Source: Acanthaster planci (Eukaryota > Echinodermata > Asteroidea > Valvatida > Acanthasteridae). From it: 25,324 bases of DNA. Below the pieces are notes generated by a model. The model did not search any database. It saw only the letters and a list, made by a program, of their open reading frames with translations, and was not told the DNA's origin. The stretch lies in assembly GCF_001949145.1 (NCBI RefSeq), contig NW_019091616.1:278701-304024 (forward strand). The letters are read 5' to 3'. The position numbers and the translations under genes are program-made. Shown here piece by piece: positions 9,372 to 17,600 of this stretch; the first letter of the stretch is position 1, and each line of letters opens with the position of its first letter.

Positions 9372-10430
9372 TGGTACCTATAGTCTTTACTCAAGACGTG
9401 ACTACTTACACTATTGTTACCTGAGCTCATCGACCATTTCGACCAACAATAGGTGACACGCTATACTTTTATTTTTCTTGAATAGGCCGAAATATACATG
9501 AAATAAAAGCTCAAAACAAGAGATATCCTCCATCTGTAAGTAAAGTGGAATATTTGGGGGAATTTTGGGCTTCATAAGATTGAATTCAAAAGAAGTGGTG
9601 CTTTTACGGTCAACAGAAATCATGGGATGTCTGTTATTTCTGATGTTCAGTCAAGAGAGAAGGAAATGAAAAAGGCTGTGATCCAATCTCAACTGGAAAA
9701 ATAAGCAATATGTATGTAATACAAAACAATATCCAAAACGGATAGACCGAACCACATATGTGTTTAGTTCGCACTTGTTTTATCTGTATTTTGGTTTTTT
9801 TTTATCTAATATGTTACATTCAAGTTAAATGCTTACGTTTATTAAATCTTGTCTTTACATGTCATATGTTTGCAAGCAAGATCATCATCAGAAGGATACA
9901 AATAACTTGGTCCCAGCAAAGCGGATTGCTGTACCATTCCCTCTAAGAAAATATACGCGAGTTGCTTGCATCCAAGAGATACTTTCAGTGCACAAGCGCA
10001 CAAGATTTTCCTGAAGCGAGCCCTCGCGGGGCGTTTTCTCCTCAAATGCCCAGCGAGCCAAAAATAAATTTCCCACCCACGACAAATTATGACGGAAAAG
10101 TCATCAGAAACACATTTGCGTGTCCTGTAGTGTGTTCTTCCAGTTTAATTGTGAAAAACACAACACTCTAAAATTGTTGAAAAAGAAAACGGATAAAAAT
10201 CACATGGCAAACTGTTCTCTGAGTGCGTGTCCACGCACCCATCCTTAAGAGTGCGCATTATTACAAATGCACAGGTTGGCTCCGAGAACAATTACGATGA
10301 AGTCTATACTTCTTATGGTGGAAGGGGGCCATACTAAGAAACGACGATCTCGTGCGCACAGGAGAAATTACGATTTTAATTTTGTTTACAGTGCACTAAA
10401 AATTCCACTTAAATTAGAAACTAATAGCAC
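9372..10430. other. Unassigned region
   Basis: No recognised gene or repeat. Several overlapping open frames (9842-10085) arise on both strands without a motif. One exon-shaped minus-strand segment (9533-9421) is discussed among rejected items. Confidence 0.5.
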
Positions 10431-10435
10431 AGTCG

Positions 10436-10810
10436 ATTTAATGGGATTTTCTGAAGAAACAACTGAACAAAGTTAGAAACCTGAGAGGTCATCGAAGTCA
10501 TCATCATCATTAGTGAAGAGGGCCATGACCCCCACCTTTCTAGACGAAAAACGCATGCGCAACGGTTAAGATACGCCCATTTTATCATAATTACCCTAAC
10601 CTTCCTTGGAAAAAAAAAATTAGCGAAAACGATTCCATGGGATTTTTTAAATAAAAAAAGAAGTAAGTCAGAAACCTGAGAGAAAATGATCTTCGAAGTC
10701 GCACTCCTGTACATTTTCAATAGCCTACTCACGCTTCTTGCTGCTAAGACCACTTCTGCGCATGCGTGCATAATTATGAATTTGTTGGTGGAGGTCTATT
10801 ATCATAAATG
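10436..10810. repeat. Diverged ~195-bp tandem duplication with NRF1-like palindromes
   Basis: A segment at about 10436-10562 (GAT..ATGGGATTTTCT ... AGAAACCTGAGAG ... TCGAAGTC ... CGCATGCGCA) is repeated at about 10629-10766 in the same order, ending TGCGCATGCG. A further piece, TATCATAATTACCCTAACC, occurs at 10582 and again near 11046. On the minus strand each copy reads palindrome, then a GACTTCGA(T/A)GA word, then CTCTCAG|GTTTCT, which is promoter plus first-exon order. Confidence 0.55.
10481..10526 (-). CDS. Candidate first exon, acidic N terminus (uncertain)
   Basis: A minus-strand ATG at 10526 opens MALFTNDDDDFDDLS and reaches CTCTCAG|GTTTCT, a possible but non-optimal donor. A GCGCATGCG palindrome lies about 26 bases upstream, as expected for an NRF1-type promoter. 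The exon would be 15 codons plus one base. I recognise no protein family and could not connect a second exon at lower coordinates. The aspartate run comes from a short (GAT)n tract, so chance is a real alternative. Confidence 0.25.
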
Positions 10811-10864
10811 GTACACAAACTTTTAAGTATAAGGCACAACAAAACTGCTCTGCAACTGCCGACT

Positions 10865-10935
10865 TGCATGGTATCTCTGTTAGCAGAGCGTTATGCTTAG
10901 AACCAACATGCCAAGAGTTCGAGTTTCGATGTAGT
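10865..10935 (+). repeat. Possible degenerate tRNA-derived SINE fragment
   Basis: The segment has tRNA-like order: GTTAGCAGAGCG resembling a D-arm, then GAGTTCGAGTTTCG resembling a B box, then a T-rich tract like a Pol III stop. The T-stem and acceptor stem do not pair, so it is not a tRNA gene. Confidence 0.25.
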
Positions 10936-11190
10936 ATTTTTTTCTTTTTAATGGGGTATTAGTTGGTTGGATGATGTTTTATAATAGGAAAGTAAAGCCC
11001 GACATTTACCTAGTGTCCACTAGCTTGTACCTAAACACTCCCCTATATCATAATTACCCTAACCTTCCCAGGGAAAAATATTCATCCAGGCGCCAGCCCA
11101 AGCTTTTCGCAGCGGGCATTATCAAAATGTGAATACACACGGTCAAGTTGTTGCACGGGGAAACTGTCTGAGGTATTTATAAAGTTAAGG

Positions 11191-11278
11191 ACAATACACG
11201 AGGAGCGCGCCGTTCATGGATGAGAATGGCCCGCGGGCAAAGCCCGAGGACATTCTCATCATGCTGCCGAGTGTATTG
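11191..11278. repeat. 88-bp imperfect inverted repeat with nested hairpin
   Basis: CAATACAC at 11191 pairs with GTGTATTG ending at 11278. GATGAGAATG (11219-11228) pairs with CATTCTCATC (11251-11260). CGGGC-AAA-GCCCG forms the tip. A plus-strand open frame crosses it (11216-11422) but has no recognisable domain. It lies about 600 bases before the Crypton-type pseudogene and may be part of the same insertion. Confidence 0.65.
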
Positions 11279-11499
11279 GCCTACTCAACACCCTCTGAGA
11301 ACTCATCGTCACTGTTAACACGAATGTCGTGTTTTTGTAAAATTGGAAAAAAACGCAGTAGCCGAATATGGACAATACACAATCTTCAAGCGATATCAAG
11401 TAAGCTGTGCTGGGAGAGTTAAGTAAGCTACATTGTTGTGTTCGTTCCCTGGGGATTTTTACACTCCAACTACATATGAGATGTCAAATAGGTTGATTC

Positions 11500-11742
11500 A
11501 AACGGCACCCATGCCAGTTTTGCTCTGAACGCCAAGGTGGAAACATAGCTAGTTCTGACAGTGATTGCAGCATTTTCCCTACGCAAAACACATTTCGCTC
11601 GGACACTGAAGATTCTGCCAGCGTGTCAGATGCCACATTAAATATAGAAGACATTCTATCTCAGTCCAAAATAAAATATGAACCAATAGTGTCCAACATT
11701 GCTGCTGACGAGCTACTGGCAGCAACCCTGTTGACTTTATAA
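11500..11742 (+). pseudogene. Possible N-terminal part of the Crypton-type protein
   Basis: An open frame ending at a TAA at 11740-11742 encodes an acidic, Ser-rich segment including SSDSDCSIFPTQ and NIEDILSQSKIKYEP. Low-complexity acidic N termini commonly precede the DUF3504 domain, and the recognisable domain starts 134 bases later on the same strand. Membership in the same protein is inference from position and composition only. Confidence 0.35.
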
Positions 11743-11875
11743 GTCAAATTAATAAGAAAAATTATCTCGGTATCTGAACAAGTTGGATGGCACTTCCAGA
11801 GCTCCGTAAGAATCTGCTGCATAGCGTGTGACGTCTTAAATATTAATATTTTATATTTACACTTTTGCTGAGAGT

Positions 11876-12656
11876 ATGGAACAGAAAATCCAGTGGGCCG
11901 TAGATTTGTTTCATGATTGGCAGATGTGTTGCAATTTGATGAAAGCTGTCTGTGATACCACACTGAACATCAGTCCCATTAACGTGGATTTGGATAACAT
12001 GACCAAAGACGAGCATAATTACTCGCTATGAAGATTCATATGTGAGGTGAAAAAGAAGAACGGTGAAGACTACCTAGGGAGACACTTCATGAGCTTGTGA
12101 TCTACGTCTAGCTTTTTTGAGTTGATAGGCAAAAACTACAAGTTCTTGTCGGATCCAGATTTCCAACAGCTGAGAAATACTCTTGACGGACTTATGAAAG
12201 AGCGAGCGAAGGCAGCTTTGGGAACACGTCGCAAACAAGCCGAGGAGATTACGGTCGAGGAAGAAAGTCATTGTGGCAGAACAGTGTTCTCGGCAGTTGC
12301 AATCCCACCCAGCTTCTCAACACACTGGTGCACTTGATTGGATTGAATTTCGCCCTACGTGGTGGACAGGAACACAGGAATTTGCGATGGAAATCCTCGC
12401 AATCTCAAATTCAGTGTGACAGTAATGGTTCTTGAGGTACACAGAGGATGCTTCTAAAACCAACCAAGGCGGCTGGAAACATCGTCACCTTCAGCCAAAG
12501 GTCGAGGATGCGTACGAGAACAAGGAAGACAGAGAGCGATGTATTGTTACATTGTTCGAGAAGTGCGAACGTCATTGTCCTCCTGAAGACAAACTACTAG
12601 ACGCTTTTTAGTTCACGACCGCTGCCTCAGCCGAGAGAACAGGTTTGGTAGTAGAA
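11876..12656 (+). pseudogene. Crypton-type tyrosine recombinase (DUF3504) pseudogene
   Basis: DUF3504 proteins are Crypton-derived tyrosine recombinases, some domesticated in animals (KCTD1/KIAA1958/ZMYM/QRICH relatives). Segments in order: 11876 MEQKIQWAVDLFHDW, then DNMTKDEHNYSL, then a TGA at 12029, then RFICEVKKKNGEDY; 12107-12120 LHELVIYV with an in-frame TAG; 12118-12270 NYKFLSDPDFQQLRNTLDG; after a one-base shift near 12270, LLNTLVHLIGLNFALRGGQEHR (split here as LLNTLVHLIG and LNFALRGGQEHR); after another shift near 12425, YTEDASKTNQGGWKHRHL, then ERCIVTLFEKCERH to a TAG at 12609; then RPLPQPREQVW with further stops by 12656. The order and the ALRGGQEHR and SKTNQGG motifs are diagnostic. 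At least four stops and three or four frameshifts make it dead. It ends before the region of the catalytic tyrosine. Confidence 0.88.
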
Positions 12657-12754
12657 AGTGTGCTGGTGGCTAGAGTTGAACTGTTTGAGACATTCTTGTT
12701 CTAATTCAATTACATTGACTCAAGGTATGTTGAAATGTAACTTCATAATATTAC

Positions 12755-12817
12755 TGTGAAGCGCATCGAGATGTGCTATGTGATGCGCTATATAAGAAAT
12801 GTGTTGTTATTATTATG
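12755..12817 (+). mobile_element. L2/CR1-like LINE 3' tail
   Basis: TGTGAAGCGCATCGAG ... GTGATGCGCTATATAAGAAATG followed by TTGTTATTATTAT matches the GCGCTATATAA-type 3' ends of L2/CR1-clade LINEs and their SINEs, which finish in short ATT-type repeats. Only the tail is visible; no reverse transcriptase lies upstream, so it is a 5'-truncated copy or a dependent SINE. Confidence 0.55.
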
Positions 12818-14138
12818 TGCTGGATAAAAATTAATGTAGTCTATTAATTAAGAGATACTAAATGGCAAAACATGAAACTTGTGCCAGTCAATTAAATTGT
12901 GTACTCTGCGATAAAATGTTTTGTTAACTTAATTTTTTGTTTTCACGGCATGAATTAACTTAAATTTTTCATAGTATGGATTCACTTAAAATGTTAACCC
13001 TGTAAGAGACTAGACATCGGTGTTTTTGATACTTCTTGTTTTGTAATGTGAAAAAGGTAATGATTGTTATGGGTTATTTGATTTAGCTTCATATGCACAA
13101 AAGCTCATAGCGTACACTCAAAGAGCCTAAATTATAAAAGAGATGTTTGAATTAAAATGTGAAATAAATAGTGACTTCAGTCTCCCTTGTTTGTGTTTTG
13201 CGCCGTTTTTAAATATTGAATGGTGCGCTTTGCTCCATTCATGCAAAATAACGGCGAGAAAGAATAATAGTGTGACATCACAGGAGGGTGTTAAGAATGA
13301 TGTTTAAAAAAAGATGCTGAATGTTCTAAAGCCCTTTTCGACAGCCATGGAATCGTTCAAATAGAAAAAGGGAAAGGATACGAGTTATGACTTCTTTCGG
13401 TCGATGAAATAAACACTGAGTAAAATGCTGGTCAAAAATAATAACCTATGTGAAAACGTGCATAACTCTCATTTTCAATTCCTCAGTACATTACTCGGTT
13501 TTATTCCGACAGAAACAATGAATCAACTTTTTGTTCAATATATTTTAAAATCTGTTTCTCGTGTCTAGTTGACTTCGGGGCAATCTTCAGGGACCCAAAA
13601 TTTTGTTTTGTAGGATTTTGATTTCAAATCAAAATCTGTCGGGTAATGTTTTGAATTGCATCCGAATTCAGCGTCCCTCAAACGAGATCTCATGTAGCTG
13701 ATTGCAGCTTCTCGATGTCTCCCACTAAATCAACAAACGCTTGCGCGCGTCCCTTCATCGCTTGCGCACGCTTCGCCGAATTTTAGAGGAACTGCTAATG
13801 GCAAGTTTCCTTGGAGTTGGCCTGGCTTTAAAGTGACTGCTTGTCAGAATAAATAATTTAACAGGAAGTTGAGTCCTATAAATACATTCAAACCGAGTAG
13901 CCTATGCAATCCATTTCAACAATGGTACGTCGGTTACTATTTGACAGCAGGAAAATGACGGACTTCACCTTTAAGAAGAAATGCCGTCCTTTTCCAACGT
14001 CTGACAATGTTTCTACCTGTTTTGAAACTCGTATTCTGAAGACGCACATAGAGCGCTTATAGTTAACAAAAGTCACACAGGCCCTCATTCACCAACAAGG
14101 AACCAACAATGCAGAACAAACATCACAACACAAAACAC
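12818..14138. other. Unassigned AT-rich region
   Basis: No gene is recognised. It includes a perfect 11-bp-arm palindrome (13614-13636) and a GCTTGCGCGCG-type stretch near 13739-13775. The open frames here are short and unsupported. Confidence 0.5.
13614..13636. repeat. Perfect 23-bp palindrome with 11-bp arms
   Basis: GATTTTGATTT, then C, then AAATCAAAATC. The arms are perfectly complementary with a single-base centre. No surrounding element was identified. Confidence 0.7.
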
Positions 14139-14380
14139 GGGTCTAATTTCATAAAGCTGCTTAAGCAAAAAATTGCTTAAAGCATGGAAAAACTTTGCTT
14201 AATAAACAAAGGTTACCAGCTCAAACTCTATGTGATTGTCATGCTAACCAAAAGACAGGTATACCATTCCAAAACAGTATACTTCACAAGAAGTTTGGGC
14301 TGGTAACCTGATTTGTCAAGCAAGGTTTTTTCACGCTAAAACTAAATGTTTCACTTAAGCAGCGCTATGCAATTGTCCCC
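14139..14380. mobile_element. Foldback-type MITE upstream of the TNFR start
   Basis: Outer arms GGGTCTAATTTCATAAAGC.. (14139-14171) and the reverse complement of 14350-14379 (GGGACAATTGCATAGCGC..) share GCTGCTTAAG. Inner arms GGTTACCAGCTCAAAC (14211-14226) and GTTTGGGCTGGTAACC (14293-14308) pair with one mismatch. A smaller palindrome, TTAAGCAA-AAAA-TTGCTTAA, lies at 14161-14180. It has no coding capacity. Its right edge is 163 bases before the TNFR start codon, so it probably contributes to or interrupts that promoter. Confidence 0.75.
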
Positions 14381-14543
14381 TGAACTTTAAACATAACGCA
14401 ATCGCGCTTGTCTAGTAGGCTATGGGATGGGTTAAAGTGCAAGATTTGTGGTCAAGTTCATTGCACATGAATGCAGAGTGAACCAACACGTTCCCCTGTT
14501 ATACCACCCAGTCGCCATTTTGGTCTGCACGTTCAGCGTAGTC
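14381..14543 (+). promoter_or_regulatory. TNFR proximal promoter / 5' UTR candidate
   Basis: These 163 bases separate the foldback element from the start codon. CGCCATTTT at 14513-14521 matches the reverse orientation of the YY1 site, which often lies just downstream of TSSs in TATA-less animal promoters. No TATA box is evident. The frame stays open upstream of the ATG, but no other in-frame ATG exists back to 14448. Confidence 0.35.
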
Positions 14544-14657
14544 ATGCCCCCATATGCCCCATCTGGACCATACTCTATAGTTTGCTGCTTTGGTTTATTG
14601 ATTGTAGGATGTCTTTCCTTAAATGACCAAGAATTTGACGACAAAGGTGATGACGAG
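14544..14657 (+). CDS. TNFR exon 1: signal peptide
   Basis: Thirty-eight complete codons from ATG (MPPYAPSGPYSIVCC...) to ...FDDKGDDE, then donor GAG|GTAAGA. The hydrophobic core is residues 11-25, with a plausible cleavage after S25 (Cys at -3, Ser at -1). The phase 0 end matches the phase 0 start of exon 2. An intron of 4168 bases follows. This is the least certain exon because it is far from the rest, but signal, phase and donor all agree. Confidence 0.72.
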
Positions 14658-17600
14658 GTAAGACTCTGATAGTTATTTCATTAGAAGTTCTTTCGTCTGT
14701 CTTTGCCCGATACTGCTAAAGGGTGTGTCACAACCAGACTTGTATTCGTGTTACCAAACATCGAGTCCGAGTTCGAGTCACATCCCTCGAGTCCGAGTTA
14801 TTCGGGTCGAGTACAAATCTCGAGTCACAAAGATGAGTCCAAGTCACCTTTATTATTGTACTTGAAACATGTTTCAGATTCTGCAAATGTTTCACTTTTC
14901 ACCACAGCTTTTTCTGATTTTAATGACTGGAAAACATATAAGCTATGACAAAAAGTCTTTTGACCTACATTTGATCAGTATACCCCGTCCTTTGTATATT
15001 TAACATAAAAATAAGCATATAAGGGGCTCATTACAAAGGGTTGCTCAGGCAGGGAATGGATGCCATGACTGATCTTCGTGCTGAATATTGGACATCTCGT
15101 ACCCGGGACAAATCGCACCAGGGCCATCTAGTACCCAGGACAATTCGCGCAAAACAACCTAAAATTGAACACGTGAACACAGAAAATCCACAGAAAATAC
15201 ACACGTAGTTAAGATACATAAAGTTCTATGAGTTAACATGAAGAATATTGCAACATCGATGTCACATACACGTATAGTCCTCGCGATATGAATAGACTCA
15301 ACCCCATCACGCATTCTTTTGCATGGGCGCGGCACGGCGGGAACCAGCACTTTGCGCACGGGTTTTAACCACAGCGAAAAACGAAAAGATCGTGGAATGA
15401 CAGAAGTTGCTTTTCAAATGTTGCAAATGTAACTGGGAAAACACTAAAACACAAACATTATAAGGAGGAAAAGGTTGTTCTGATGTGGTTTGTGAAGACA
15501 GAAAAGACAGGATTTATTTATTTGCATTTCTTATATTTATTAAATTTGTTTTTTCTAACTTGCAAATAAACATTTTTTGGGTCTCGCCAAAAAACAGGGT
15601 CGGTCGGGAAATCGGTAACATCTTGTTTTTGCCTTTGCAAATTGGATTCTCCGATCGTTACTGGGGTACTCAAACGTCGATGTTTTTATTTGTTGCATTT
15701 AGGCCTGTGCCTTTGTTACTAAAGAACAGACTGAACAATATTGTGGAAAAATGGCTTTAATAAGTTTAGGTTTAAGTTGAAAGATGACATCATTCTTATC
15801 TTTGTATAGGTGCAGAGAATGCGCGAGACCATTGTACCAATTGGTACCCGTGTAGGACCTACATTAGCAGTAATCTGTGCGTAATTCCCATGTAAATGTA
15901 CAAGTACATGTTCAAGGCAGCGCGGGACTGGTGCAAGTTTTTGTATGTTTTGTCTAGTTTGTGGCATGCTGCGCGCCGTGTAGGCAGTTTCGCAGAAGTC
16001 TCGAGGCAGTCTGGAGGCCTGGGCCGTTTTCAAATATTCAACTTCGTCTCCGTCTCATTCTTCGTTCCCAAAACCAAATCCTGATTGTGGGCCTGAAGCG
16101 TTTAAATTATATTGGATTACTGTAATTTTTGGCTTTCTTGCGTGATCTTATTTGATGTTCTGTGGCACTATTAGACCGATTACTGCGCTTACAGCTTCAA
16201 AGTCAGCTAGTTAAAAAAACAATTGAAGCCTAAGACCGAGCCAAAGTTGAGTATTGGAAAACGGCCCTGGTTCAACGAGGAAGATGAATGCGTACGTGTG
16301 TGACCGTTCCTTTTGAGTACGCTACCGCTGAGAGTCTGCGAGCAATTCAAGTACTGGTTCCGCAATCGTATCCACAGTAGTTGACTTAGTGTGTACTGTT
16401 CTTAATATCGGTCAGAAAGGACCGTGGGTAGAACAAAGAGTTGTGGGCAGAGTTGTCGAAGGTTGTCCGGAGGTCACCGTCTAAAACAGCGGTGAAAGAT
16501 TGGATAGCCAGAGTGACGGCAGACGCCCTAAGTTACCCGTTAGACCGCCATGGCGGCAGTCCGCCGATATCTTGGGTGCAGTCACCCGGGTGAGGAGTAC
16601 GGATTGCGGATACAGGTTAGAGGTTGCGGAGTGCGGATTGCGGATACAGGTTAGAGGTTGCAGAGTGCGGATACAGGTTAGAGGATGCGGAGTGCGGATT
16701 GCGGATACAGGTTAGAGGTTTGCGGATTGCGGATGGCGGATTATTGACGGCACTTTGCGGAGTGCGGAGTGTGGATTATTAAAGTGTTCTTTTGTAATTG
16801 TAGTTTGTGTTATTATTCCTTTGTATCTCTTGTATAAACTAGGTAACTCCAATTGTGTAAATATAGTGATTACATAAGCTAAAGAAACGTATATTGAATA
16901 CGTCTGGATGATCTTGCCGGTAATGTCTTGTTTACGCACATGCTCATTGTTGTGTCAGTCGACCAGGTCACCAAATCAATTAATGATCGATGGTTTATTT
17001 CCGTCCAAACGACCCCTAATCCCTGGACCTTAGATTGCTCGTCAAACTCAAGGGCCAAGGCAAATAGTTTAGGTTTAGGTCAGGTGACTTTCCCCACAGT
17101 TGGAAACAGTTCGCCCAAACTGGCGAGACCTTGGCTGGCTCGTGGGAATAAAACGCCACAATATTCGGTGGGGCAAAGTGGAAATGGGGCGAAGTGGGGA
17201 TGGGGCGAAGTGGTACATCGATTTCCTAGTAGCCGCATCACGCGCTGTTTTGCTCTCCGAAACAACGCACGATGTAATTTCCGCCGATATACCGATATAC
17301 ACAGGTCGAATCCTAGTCTGAGTCTGCAGCCCCTAGTCCAAGTCCCAGTTCGCGTCACTTTTCAAAGTGACCCGAGTCACGAGTCGCAAAAGTCCCGTCA
17401 TAACTGATAATGCAGTACTAGTAAGCAGTACATAACGTATCACCAACCGATAATGTATCACAAATTGTTTCGCCATTTCCAATTGACTTCCATTAACTAA
17501 TCTGTAACAGTCTCCCCTTTACTGTAAACTGATTATTATTAAACGTTATTAGCTGATACCTTATCCTTTGACAGGTGATACATTACCGGTTGCAAATTTT

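Noticed and set aside
9421-9533. Exon-shaped minus-strand segment (TTACTTACAG|ATGGAGG ... GCTCAG|GTAACA)
   Set aside because: It has reasonable splice signals and 37 open codons, but no recognised motif and no partner exon in matching phase. It is AT-rich, and chance is sufficient.
10865-10935. Possible tRNA gene
   Set aside because: A B-box-like GAGTTCGAGTTTCG is present, but the T-stem and acceptor stem do not pair. At most it is an old SINE piece.
16928-17407. 159-codon plus-strand frame in TNFR intron 1, the longest in the window
   Set aside because: It spans the 16-bp triplication and the GAGTC tract, has no recognisable domain, and would not fit the phase 0 junction as an exon with visible splice sites.
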